64,000 nucleotides of DNA, taken from assembly GCF_932526225.1 (NCBI RefSeq), contig NC_064036.1, forward strand, positions 12,269,181-12,333,180. Direction: 5' to 3'. Of this stretch, positions 57,001-64,000 are shown piece after piece. The DNA comes from Nematostella vectensis (Eukaryota > Cnidaria > Anthozoa > Actiniaria > Edwardsiidae). Position numbers and translations under genes: made by a program. The notes below the pieces were generated by a model, which was not told where the DNA came from, searched no databases, and saw nothing but the letters and a program-made list of their open reading frames with translations. Every line of letters starts with the position of its first letter. Position 1 is the first letter of the stretch.

Positions 57001-59879
57001 AGGTTTGCTATAGATTAAGGGACCTCACCCAGGCCATCCCGATAACGCCATCGGTCCACCCTTTATGACTAGAATGCATACGCATGTCAAACTAAAGAGT
57101 TTTGCTATAGATTAAGGGACCTCACCCAGGCCATCCCGATAACGCCACCGGTCCACCCTTTATGACTAGAATGCATACGCATGTCAAACTAAAGAGGTTT
57201 GCAATAGATAAAGGGACCTCACCCAGGCCATCCCTATAACGCCACCGGTCCACCCTTTATGGCTAGAATGCATACGCATGTCAAACTAAAGAGGTTTGCT
57301 ATAGATTAAGGGACCTCACCCAGGCCATCCCGATATCGCCACCGGTCCACCCTTTATGACTAGAATGCATACGCATGTCAAACTAAAGAGGTTTGCTATA
57401 GATTAAGGGACCTCACCCAGGCCATCCCTATAACGCCATCGGTCCACCCTTTATGACTAGAATGCACACGCATGTCAAACTAAAGAGGTTTGCTATAGAT
57501 TAAGGGACCTCACCCAGGCCATCCCGATAACGCCATCGGTCCACCCTTTATGACTAGAATGCATACGCATGTCAAACTAAAGAGGTTTGCTATAGATTAA
57601 GGGACCTCACATAGGCCATCCCGATAACGCCACCGGTCCACCCTTTATGACTAGAATGCATACGCATGTCAAACTAAAGAGGTTTGCTATAGATTAAGGG
57701 ACCTCACCCAGGCCATTCCGATAACGCCATCGGTCCACCCTTTATGACTAGAATGCATACGCATGTCAAACTAAAGAGGTTTGCTATGGATTAAGGGACC
57801 TCACCCAGGCCATCCCGATAACGCCATCGGTCCACCCTTTATGACTAGAATGCATACGCATGTCAAACTAAAGAGGTTTGCTATTGATTAAGGGACCTCA
57901 CACAGGCCATCCCGATAACGCCACCGGTCCACCCTTTATGACTAGAATGCATACGCATGTCAAACTAAGAGGTTTGCTATAGATTAAGGGACCTCATCCA
58001 GGCCATCCCGATAACGCCACCGGTCCACCCTTTATGACTAGAATGCATCAGGCCATCCCGATAACGCCACCGGTCCACCCTTTATAACTAGAATGCATAC
58101 GCATGTCAAACTAAAGAGGTTTGCTATAGATTGAGGGACCTCACCCAGGCCATCCCGATAACGCCACCGGTCCACCCTTTATGACTAGAATGCATCAGGC
58201 CATCCCGATAACGCCACCGGTCCACCCTTTATAACTAGAATGCATACGCATGTCAAACTGAAGAGTTTTGCTATAGATTAAGGGACCTCACCCAGGCCAT
58301 CCCTGTAACGCCACCGGTCCACCCTTTATGACTAGAATGCATACGCATGTCAAACTAAAGAGGTTTGCTATAGATTAAGGGACCTCACCCAGGCCATCCC
58401 TATAACGCCATCGGTCCACCCTTTATGACTAGAATGCATACGCATGTCAAACTAAAGAGGTTTGCTATAGATTAAGGGACCTCACCCAGGCCATCCCTAT
58501 AACGCCACCGGTCCACCCTTTATGACTAGAATGCATACGCATGTCAAACTAAAGAGGTTTGCTATAGATTAAGGGACCTCACCCAGGCCATCCCTATAAC
58601 GCCACCGGTCCACCCTTTATGACTAGAATGCATACGCATGTCAAACTAAAGAGGTTTGCAATAGATTAAGGGACCTCACTAAGGCCATCCCTATAACGCC
58701 ATCGGTCCACCCTTTATGACTAGAATGCATACGCATGTCAAACTAAAGAGGTTTGCAATAGATTAAGGGACCTCACCCAGGCCATCCCTATAACGCCATC
58801 GGTCCACCCTTTATGAGTAGAATACACACGAATGTCAGACTAGAGGTCCATCCTTTCGGACCCACACTTTATTAATAAATGAAAGCCTATCATATATAGG
58901 AAGCGTTTACTTAGAGTTTGTTCTTTTCGACAATGAGAACTTTAATCATATATATGCCAAATGCTTGGCGCGGGTCGTTATGCCTGTTACTTAGTATAGG
59001 TATGCGGCGCGTTTAAAACGTAATAAATTTTAGGCGGTTAAGCGCCGACGTATCAGAGGCGTAGTCAAACTAGTTTGGCTCACCTGAGGAACTGCGCGTT
59101 ATCGTGGGGAATTGTAGGCGTGATGTACTTTGTCCGGTACTCCTTGAACTTGCCGAGTTCGGCGCCTCCACTTGTCTGTCTCTCCATACGGTCGCCATTT
59201 GTCCAGATGTCAATGTGCTTCATCACCAGACGAATATTAATGCGCTGGTAGATCTACAATGACACAATCACGTGGTTTCAGAGCCACTTAACATATCTCA
59301 ATCTACTGAAAAGCCAAGAGCTCCGAGGGCTACGTTCAATGCTATGTAACTAAGATGTTTAAGCCCTAATTGGACCAATAGCTATAGCGACGTCGAGATG
59401 AATAAGTGTTTTAATGAAAGTGGAGGTGCGCGAGTGGATTGGGAGTAAAAAAAAGCCCCCCCCCCCCCCCCCACCCCGCAGCACAACCTTCGGCGCGTCC
59501 TATTTTAGAGACTATGTGGCTAATCTTTTGCTATAAAAGAATTTTTTTCGTTTTTCTATTTTTGTCGCGCCTTTCTGTGTACTTACCGCGTCCACTGCGT
59601 TACACATGATAATAACCCTGTCCGTGACAGTTTTGGTGTTGTTATGGTAACGCTGATACTTAAACAAAAGAAAAACAAAAATATTTATTATTTTTCCTTA
59701 CGAAACTTACCCAAGAGAACGGATAGATCATTATTTTATTTTTTATTGTTATATCATTATAAGACATTACTTACAACAGTATTATCGACAACAAACACCA
59801 CCTCATTATACCGCGTCTCGTCAGTGGTCAGATAAGGGCGATACACCTCGTCTATGTTGGACACCAGAGCACGACGCAC
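40647..59879 (-). CDS. Secreted ADAM-type metalloprotease with discoidin, EGF, TSP1 and fibrinogen-like modules (5' end outside window)
   Basis: A reprolysin (M12B) zinc protease likely to act on extracellular or matrix proteins. Exons in coding order (minus strand): 59775-59879, 59587-59658, 59084-59253, 56696-56777, 56251-56332, 55541-55589, 55372-55456, 52889-52957, 52623-52724, 51605-51679, 51218-51271, 50918-51065, 50405-50689, 49966-50097, 49098-49267, 48350-48481, 48115-48181, 47787-47886, 46372-46479, 46224-46299, 44985-45074, 42861-42927, 42603-42785, 41683-42006, 41095-41310, 40647-40747. Total 3,144 nt; every junction phase agrees. Domain order: catalytic, disintegrin, cysteine-rich (interrupted by a lectin/discoidin cassette), EGF-like, thrombospondin type 1, fibrinogen-like. 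No membrane segment is seen, so it is probably secreted. Signal peptide and most of the propeptide lie right of the window or in unrecognised exons. Unlike ADAMTS proteins it keeps the classic ADAM cysteine-rich and EGF modules. Confidence 0.88.
41535..41598. repeat. 22-bp tandem repeat, about 3 copies, ADAM intron 24
   Basis: gcgtgacatagccagcgtga recurs three times with one change (catagcc to catggcc). It sits in the short intron between the two fibrinogen-like exons. Confidence 0.85.
42603..42785 (-). CDS. Thrombospondin type 1 repeat, exon 23, with a GC splice donor
   Basis: The exon encodes GGFGEWSAWTECSRGCEGGK then RQRHRFCDNP..HGGKDCVG..EKDCQTQACP: the WSxWxxC, CSRxC and C-terminal QxC landmarks of a TSP1 domain. 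It is entered in phase 1 and must leave with one base. The only place that fits is cccag/gcatgc, a GC-AG donor, which then gives Asp with the next exon. TSP1 repeats bind glycosaminoglycans and matrix. Confidence 0.85.
42861..45074 (-). CDS. ADAM EGF-like module, exons 21-22
   Basis: Exon 21 (44985-45074) encodes MCVNAECKTLAEHGITKCPM..GKECAGRG and exon 22 (42861-42927) ICTSDLVCHCDSGYDSSTNC. Together they give the ADAM-type EGF fold (C..n..C....g..Cp......C.grG.C....C.C..G). The intron between them (42928-44984) holds a large foldback element. Confidence 0.85.
43181..43872. mobile_element. Foldback/MITE-type palindrome, arms about 290 bp, in ADAM intron 22
   Basis: The left arm (43181-43475) and right arm (about 43580-43872) are reverse complements over about 290 bp with scattered differences. 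Matching landmarks: gatacgacccgtccccacga vs tcgtggggacgggtcgtatc; aagttctacagcgcatgcgt vs acgcatgcgctgtagaactt; tggagatcgttttca vs gaaaacgatctcca. The centre has a further ccgtccccacgtatccgttt segment. No protein is encoded; frames here are shadows of the arms. It lies in the intron before exon 22 (42928-44984). Confidence 0.85.
45430..46205. repeat. Two-zone minisatellite (76-bp and 57-bp units) directly 3' of the ADAM exon 20 donor
   Basis: From 45544 the motif aaggacgatgagctgggata repeats every 76 bp (45544, 45620, 45696, 45772). From about 45925 to 46205 a related 57-bp unit (tagccgaggtatagacgatg, aatgaggaggaactggggta) takes over. Both are built from shorter gatgagccgaggta-like submonomers. 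On the minus strand the array starts about 20 bp after the exon 20 donor at 46223. No exon sequence was recognised in the unit. Confidence 0.9.
46224..48181 (-). CDS. ADAM cysteine-rich domain, exons 17-20
   Basis: Exon 17 encodes SLCYNGKCADTLDTQCRDLW, exon 18 SCYDKLNTEASGYGTC..NTTCSA, exon 19 NVQCGQIQCLSPRSTPLISY..LADGTKC, and exon 20 DMVGRGMVAPGTKCGDGK. These follow the family order (C..G.C....QC..LWG, C...N..G...G.C, C..+.C, V.dGt.Cg.gk). Phases 1, 2, 2 and 0 join correctly. Minisatellites and one MITE separate the exons. Confidence 0.88.
46506..46756. mobile_element. MITE, about 251 bp, with 29-30 bp perfect terminal inverted repeats, ADAM intron 18
   Basis: aaggcctggctaaactaggc..gacatgtag at the left end is matched by ctacatgtcgcctagtttag..ccaggcctt at the right end. 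Inner parts also pair loosely (gcgcgc..aaatcttgtagaa; agaaatgtttctcac with gttgagaaacatttt). No coding sequence. Confidence 0.85.
46955..47720. repeat. 27-bp G-rich minisatellite, about 28 copies, 3' of the ADAM exon 18 donor
   Basis: The unit gcatcatgggcagggcgggg followed by atgcaaa (26-28 bp) repeats with small changes (ttgg/taggc; ggtgggg; gacatgg). A block of variants (..gacatggatgcaaagcatta..) occurs twice about 300 bp apart, indicating a higher-order duplication. On the minus strand it starts about 65 bp past the exon 18 donor. Long open frames here are repeat artefacts. Confidence 0.95.
47908..48010. repeat. About 38-bp tandem repeat, 3 copies, ADAM intron 17
   Basis: gaggtttatctgacttgttc followed by cctcaagatagcct repeats three times with minor changes, just upstream (in gene orientation) of the exon 18 acceptor. 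Confidence 0.9.
48350..51065 (-). CDS. In-frame five-exon cassette: circularly permuted discoidin plus lectin-like module
   Basis: Exon 12 (50918-51065) encodes the C-terminal part of a discoidin/F5-8C domain (NSVVARPLSPKVQARYVRIS, CMKVELLGC). Exons 13-14 (50405-50689, 49966-50097) encode MKAYNDHCVVPQDASC..YECKGDYMEF..SDSCSDEDAKFERT and SLKHVKSQKCVHPKRGWPGN..LILYSGCDEERLELWF, a Cys/Trp-rich module I read as lectin-like (possibly beta-trefoil). Exons 15-16 (49098-49267, 48350-48481) encode the N-terminal and middle parts of a discoidin (CILPLGMRSGAIRDSQITAS, DYIQIDLGE, VSRIQTQGRG..WVTAYHLSYSQDGQRWTPY). Total 867 nt, entered and left in phase 0. It sits between NQSEK (exon 11) and SLCYNGKC (exon 17), which are adjacent in ordinary ADAMs. 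Confidence 0.85.
49659..49908. mobile_element. MITE, about 250 bp, with 30-bp perfect terminal inverted repeats, ADAM intron 14
   Basis: aaagccgcattgtcaccagt..ttacttccgg at the left end and ccggaagtaaactggtgaca..atgcggcttt at the right end are exact reverse complements. The interior is AT-rich and non-coding. It is inserted inside the discoidin/lectin cassette, so it post-dates the intron. Confidence 0.88.
51218..52957 (-). CDS. ADAM disintegrin domain and start of cysteine-rich domain, exons 8-11
   Basis: Exon 8 encodes AMNAQCGNGIREGNEECDCG; exon 9 DPCCEPHGCRLKRHAVCSDL then HHSCCNNCQ; exon 10 LQGTLCRAVTNDCDIPEYCP then GDSRD; exon 11 CPADSYIQNGIACNQSEK. This is a full-length disintegrin with the expected cysteine pattern. 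The integrin loop position reads CDIPEYC, a conservative version of the common ECD-type loop, so no RGD. All four exons are phase 0 to 0. Confidence 0.9.
51910..52680 (-). repeat. 79-bp tandem array carrying the ADAM exon 9 3' end and its donor, about 9 extra copies
   Basis: On the minus strand each unit reads tagcgatctgcatcactcgt then gctgcaacaactgccag/gtaag.. and ..tatcacgtgcatgtcacatg. The first 36 bases are the end of exon 9 (CSDLHHSCCNNCQ) and are followed by the donor. Donor positions step by 79 bp (52622 down to 51911). Most copies keep GTAAG. The true exon is the right-most copy, where the match extends no further than the cgatcta segment. Confidence 0.93.
53520..55390 (-). repeat. 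27-bp tandem array built on the ADAM exon 7 3' end and donor, about 69 copies
   Basis: On the minus strand the unit is aacgtccccaccaag/gtacaccctag plus a, 27 bp. The exon 7 end is aac gtc ccc aca aag/gtacaccctag, so the exon end and its donor form the first unit. The period is nine codons, giving an open NVPTKVHPR nonapeptide frame, broken only by a TGA at 55117-55119. Long open frames on both strands are consequences of the 27-bp period. Confidence 0.95.
55372..55589 (-). CDS. ADAM Met-turn and catalytic/disintegrin junction, exons 6-7
   Basis: Exon 6 (55541-55589) encodes GTCKCLTRRGCIMGGHK; CIMGG is the Met-turn that underlies the zinc site. Exon 7 (55372-55456) encodes TRVAGFSNCSMAGLQRIND then KCLYNVPTK, matching the ADAM FSnCS....CL.n.P segment. 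The exon 7 donor is aag/gtacac, inside the first unit of the 27-bp array. The frame stays open past this donor for 84 codons to a TGA at 55117-55119, so a retained intron would add a repetitive basic tail. Confidence 0.88.
56042..56270 (-). repeat. Degenerate copies of the ADAM exon 5 end plus donor
   Basis: Exon 5 ends (minus strand) ..ttcggccacgactcgg/gtaagg. Downstream come atcactcggttatgactcgg/gtaact, atcactcggccacgactctc..gg/gtaaga, attcggccacaactcgag, catcactcggccatcactcg and a last ttcggccagg. A longer tract (ttctaatgctaagcat) also repeats. At least two copies keep an intact GTAA donor. Confidence 0.82.
56251..59879 (-). CDS. ADAM metalloprotease (reprolysin) catalytic domain, exons 1-5 of the visible part
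   Basis: Visible residues 1-35 read RRALVSNIDEVYR..NEVVFVVDNTV, the usual start of an M12B domain. Exon 3 carries HIDIWTNGDRM and PHDNAQFL; exon 4 reads SHKGWTGGVIGMAWVRSMC, matching the family G..IG.A.V..MC strand. Exon 5 contains VVVVAHEMGHNFGFGHD, a complete zinc site HExxHxxGxxHD (His158, Glu159, His162, His168 in the visible numbering). The catalytic Glu is intact, so the enzyme should be active. Earlier exons (propeptide with cysteine switch) were not found between 59880 and 61000. Confidence 0.92.
56778..58862 (-). repeat. 97-bp tandem array carrying the ADAM exon 4 acceptor and 5' half, about 21 copies
   Basis: Each unit (minus strand) reads ..gcgtatgcattctag/tcataaagggtggaccggtg then gcgttatcgggatggcctgg and gtgaggtccctta. 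That is the exon 4 acceptor and its first 50 or so bases, which then diverge from the true exon (..gtgaggtccatgtgcactgg). The period is 97 bp; two units near 58048 and 58195 are truncated. Every copy keeps the AG acceptor and an internal gtgagg donor, so each could define a 40-nt pseudo-exon. The array lies in intron 3, directly upstream of exon 4. Confidence 0.95.
59456..59472. repeat. Poly-C tract in ADAM intron 2
   Basis: A run of about 17 C residues following AAAA, similar to poly-C tracts at 17559, 30731, 31686, 37717 and 38048. Some of the others lie beside hAT-like termini; here no terminus was recognised. Confidence 0.9.
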
Positions 59880-61015
59880 CTGTAGACATATACCCGATAA
59901 TGGAAGACAAACCCCGTTAATGCGGACCGAGACAAACGCAATACCGAGATTAAGAGAATACGATATTTGAGCTAACCTAGTAACCTGAGTTGCAGCAGTA
60001 TAGGCTCTATCAACCCATTCCTTTCTGAATGTAACTCAGACACTTGGTATGGCTTTGAGGTTTATTTCTTAAATTTACGGAATACCACCTCTGTTTTTCC
60101 TTCGTTTTCGCTCAAAGTACCAATCACGTACACGTTGATAACATACTCGTCCCAAGATGCTCAGGGAACTCTTGTCACGGCGAGCTGTGTGTGGCGTGAC
60201 GGTACGACACAAGATGAGAAATCTGGCTCCAGGGGCATAGCCAAGGGAGGGACCATAAGGGCCCGGGTCTCCCCTCTAGCAAATACAGTCAATCCATTGG
60301 GCATTATTTAAAATACTGTTGAAACTCCTGTTTACGCCCCTAAGGTCAGTGCTTAAAGTCACCTTTAAAAAATCCCTGTTTGTGTTGTATAGGCCGCTAG
60401 ATCGAAGAGTTACAACCACAAAATTCAGTATAGCAGTAAAATTTTAGATGTTTGTTTTCTCTTTTTTATGAAAGTTAGATAAATGTCAATTGTGGTAGTT
60501 GCTTGTGTGCTTTTACACACAGCCTTATACTTTATGCAATGTGCTGCGGAGAATTTCATACTTGTAGATATCACCTTGTCCGATCCAGACCCAGCAAGCC
60601 AGGCATTTCTTTACCCAGGCTACTTACACGATAAATTGTGGACTTTACAGACTTTTCCGGCGTTGAGTGTTCATCGTTTCCTTAAAGGTTGAATGTAGAT
60701 GTATTAATTCAGCTAATAAAATACCTCTTATTTATAACAAAATGCAGTAAGCATGGACATTTTTGCCCCGCATTAATTTTTACAGTAAGAACAATTTAAA
60801 AAAAATGAGACAAGTTGACACAGAAATATCAAGGCTGTTAGAAACAAGGCGGAGAAAACTTCTTTGTTTACAATATACAGTTACCGCATTTGCCCTGCTC
60901 AAAGGGGTTATCGTCAGAAACCGAGTACATCTTGTGCGCTCCTGGTTTCTATGAATATCAAAACAAAAGGAGTCAATAGAATTATCGATAAACTGTGATT
61001 CTATGTGATACGTGT
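59880..61015. other. Sequence 5' of the visible ADAM exons, no exon recognised
   Basis: I expected propeptide exons on the minus strand but found none. Around 60234-60342 a caggggcatagccaaggga segment and a ttacgcccctaagg segment look like the ends of a small degenerate MITE. A plus-strand 69-codon frame at 60483-60692 has a hydrophobic start but no other support. Confidence 0.5.
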
Positions 61016-64000
61016 ATTTATACCTCAGGGTCGTCACGTGGCTCTATATGATACGTGTATTTATACCTCAGAGTCGTCATGTGGCTCTATGTGATACGTG
61101 TATTATACCTCAGGGTCGTCATGTGGCTCTATGTGATACATGTATTTATACCTCAGGGTCGTCACGTGGCTCTATATGATACGTGTATTTATACATCAGA
61201 GTCGTCACGTGGCTCTATGTGATACGTGTATTTATACATCAGAGTCGTCATGTGGCTCTATGTGATACGTGTATTTATACCTCAGAGTCGTCATGTGGCT
61301 CTATGTGATACGTGTATTTATACCTCAGAGTCGTCATGTGGCTCTATGTGATACGTGTATTATACCTCAGGGTCGTCATGTGGCTCTATGTGATACGTGT
61401 ATTTATACATCAGAGTCGTCATGTGGCTCTATGTGATACGTGTATTTATACATCAGGGTCGTCATGTGGCTCTATGTGATACGTGTATTTATACATCAGA
61501 GTAGTCACGTGGCTCTATGTGATACGTGTATTTATACCTCAGGGTCGTCACGTGGCTCTATGTGATACGTGTATTTATACATCAGAGTCGTCACGTGGCT
61601 CTATGTGATACGTGTATTTATACATCAGAGTCGTCATGTGGCTCTATGTGATACGTGTATTTATACATCAGAGTCGTCATGTGGCTCTATGTGATACGTG
61701 TATTATACCTCAGGGTCGTCATGTGGCTCTATGTGATACGTGTATTTATACCTCAGGGACGTCATGTGGCTCTATGTGATACGTGTATTTATACATCAGA
61801 GTCGTCACGTGGCTCTATGTGATACGTGTATTTATACCTCAGGGTCGTCACGTGGCTCTATGTGATACGTGTATTTATACCTCAGGGTCGTCATGTGGCT
61901 CTATGTGATACGTGTATTTATACATCAGGGTCGTCTTGTGGCTCTATGTGATACGTGTATTATACATCAGGGTCGTCCTGTGGCTCTATGTGATACGTGT
62001 ATTTATACCTCAGGGTCGTCACGTGGCTCTATGTGATACGTGTATTTATACCTCAGGGTCGTCACGTGGCTCTATGTGATACGTGTATTTGTCATGTGGC
62101 TCTATGTGATACGTGTATTTATACATCAGGGTCGTCACGTGGCTCTATGTGATACGTGTATTATACATCAGGGTCGTCCTGTGGCTCTATGTGATACGTG
62201 TATTTATACCTCAGGGTCGTCACGTGGCTCTATGTGATACGTGTATTTATACCTCAGGGTCGTCACGTGGCTCTATGTGATACGTGTATTTGTCATGTGG
62301 CTCTATGTGATACGTGTATTTATACATCAGGGTCGTCACGTGGCTCTATGTGATACGTGTATTTATACCTCAGAGTCGTCACGTGGCTCTATGTGATACG
62401 TGTATTTATACATCAGGGTCGTCACGTGGCTCTATGTGATACGTGTATTATACCTCAGGGTCGTCATGTGGCTCTATGTGATACGTGTATTATACCTCAG
62501 GGTCGTCATGTGGCTCTATGTGATACGTGTATTATACATCAGAGTCGTCACGTGGCTCTATGTGATACGTGTATTTATACATCAGAGTCGTCATGTGGCT
62601 CTATGTGATACGTGTATTTATACCTCAGGGTCGTCACGTGGCTCTATGTGATACGTGTATTTATACCTCAGGGTCGTCATGTGGCTCTATGTGATACGTG
62701 TATTTATACCTCAGGGTCGTCTTGTGGCTCTATGTGATACGTGTATTATACATCAGGGTCGTCCTGTGGCTCTATGTGATACGTGTATTTATACCTCAGG
62801 GTCGTCACGTGGCTCTATGTGATACGTGTATTTATACCTCAGGGTCGTCACGTGGCTGTATGTGATACGTGTATTTGTCATGTGGCTCTATGTGATACGT
62901 GTATTTATACATCAGGGTCGTCACGTGGCTCTATGTGATACGTGTATTATACATCAGGGTCGTCCTGTGGCTCTATGTGATACGTGTATTTATACCTCAG
63001 TGTCGTCACGTGGCTCTATGTGATACGTGTATTTATACCTCAGGGTCGTCACGTGGCTCTATGTGATACGTGTATTTGTCATGTGGCTCTATGTGATACG
63101 TGTATTTATACATCAGGGTCGTCACGTGGCTCTATGTGATACGTGTATTATACATCAGGGTCGTCCTGTGGCTCTATGTGATACGTGTATTTATACCTCA
63201 GGTCGTCACGTGGCTCTATGTGATACGTGTATTTATACCTCAGGGTCGTCACGTGGCTCTATGTTATACGTGTATTTGTCATGTGGCTCTATGTGATACG
63301 TGTATTTATACATCAGGGTCGTCACGTGGCTCTATGTGATACGTGTATTATACATCAGGGTCGTCCTGTGGCTCTATGTGATACGTGTATTTATACCTCA
63401 GGGTCGTCACGTGGCTCTATGTGATACGTGTATTTATACCTCAGGGTCGTCACGTGGCTCTATGTGATACGTGTATTTGTCATGTGGCTCTATGTGATAC
63501 GTGTATTTATACATCAGGGTCGTCACGTGGCTCTATGTGATACGTGTATTTATACCTCAGAGTCGTCACGTGGCTCTATGTGATACGTGTATTTATACAT
63601 CAGGGTCGTCACGTGGCTCTATGTGATACGTGTATTATACCTCAGGGTCGTCATGTGGCTCTATGTGATACGTGTATTATACCTCAGGGTCGTCATGTGG
63701 CTCTATGTGATACGTGTATTATACATCAGAGTCGTCACGTGGCTCTATGTGATACGTGTATTTATACATCAGAGTCGTCATGTGGCTCTATGTGATACGT
63801 GTATTTATACCTCAGGGTCGTCACGTGGCTCTATGTGATACGTGTATTTATACCTCAGGGTCGTCATGTGGCTCTATGTGATACGTGTATTTATACCTCA
63901 GGGTCGTCACGTGGCTCTATGTGATACGTGTATTTATACCTCAGGGTCGTCATGTGGCTCTATGTGATACGTGTATTTATACCTCAGGGTCGTCTTGTGG
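61016..64000. repeat. 43-bp tandem array with higher-order structure, about 70 copies, open at the right edge
   Basis: The unit gatacgtgtatttatacctc then agggtcgtcacgtggctcta plus tgt is 43 bp, with 42-bp and 30-bp (gatacgtgtatttgtcatgt..) variants. The 30-bp variant returns at 201-bp steps (62088, 62289; 62874, 63074, 63274, 63475). A segment at about 62040-62650 recurs at 63227-63840, a 1,187-bp shift. Each unit carries the palindromes atacgtgtat (near-palindromic) and cacgtg in half of the copies, the others reading catgtg. Confidence 0.95.

Noticed and set aside
60483-60692. 69-aa plus-strand frame with hydrophobic start, possible secreted peptide
   Set aside because: No splice, conservation or domain evidence; the length is expected by chance and it overlaps the region where upstream ADAM exons on the other strand are expected.
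61016-64000. CRISPR-like array
   Set aside because: The units are contiguous with no unique spacers, in a eukaryotic genome; it is a satellite.
1-64000. tRNA, rRNA or other structured RNA genes
   Set aside because: I saw no A-box/B-box pairs, cloverleaf or rRNA-like segments by eye. A covariance-model scan would be needed to exclude small ones.

Overview
Kind of organism. This is eukaryotic, intron-rich animal DNA. Three genes are recognisable by reading exons, splice sites and phases directly. Their make-up (a KIF21 kinesin ortholog, a secreted ADAM metalloprotease fused to discoidin, thrombospondin and fibrinogen-like modules, dense introns, many minisatellites and MITE-like palindromes) fits a cnidarian, most likely an anthozoan such as a sea anemone. 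The species is an inference, not something the sequence proves.

Layout. 1-820: 64-bp tandem array. 1032-1491 (+): last two exons of a TSEN54-like tRNA-splicing endonuclease subunit, followed by decayed tandem copies of its terminal exon. 1492-5608: intergenic, with a probable KIF21 promoter near 5230. 5609-28125 (+): complete kinesin-4 family KIF21 gene. I resolve 31 coding exons totalling 6,090 nt (2,029 codons plus stop), with all phases agreeing. 28126-35638: intergenic, rich in MITE-like inverted repeats. 35664-36356 (+): terminal exon of an unrecognised 230-aa coiled-coil protein. 36357-40646: intergenic, with a long inverted-repeat element. 40647-59879 (-): most of an ADAM-type metalloprotease gene. 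I resolve 26 coding exons totalling 3,144 nt (1,047 codons plus stop), again with all phases agreeing; the signal peptide and most of the propeptide lie beyond the right edge. 61016-64000: 43-bp tandem array running off the window.

What stands out. Many tandem repeats here are not random intron satellites: their repeat units contain pieces of the neighbouring exon together with its splice site. I see this at the TSEN54 last exon, at KIF21 exons 4 and 25 (donor side), at ADAM exons 5, 7 and 9 (donor side) and at ADAM exon 4 (acceptor side). The copies range from 3 decayed units to about 69 near-identical 27-bp units. They place rows of extra splice sites next to real ones. I regard this recurring splice-junction-anchored tandem amplification as the most novel signal in the window.

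A second striking feature is an 867-nt, five-exon, phase 0-0 cassette inside the ADAM cysteine-rich domain. It encodes a discoidin (F5/8C) domain in circularly permuted order, with the C-terminal exon first, a lectin-like module in the middle, and the N-terminal and middle exons last. Skipping the cassette would restore an ordinary ADAM.

How the genes relate. The three recognised genes have unrelated roles (tRNA splicing, microtubule motor, secreted protease). Nothing suggests a functional cluster; what they share is the local repeat behaviour.
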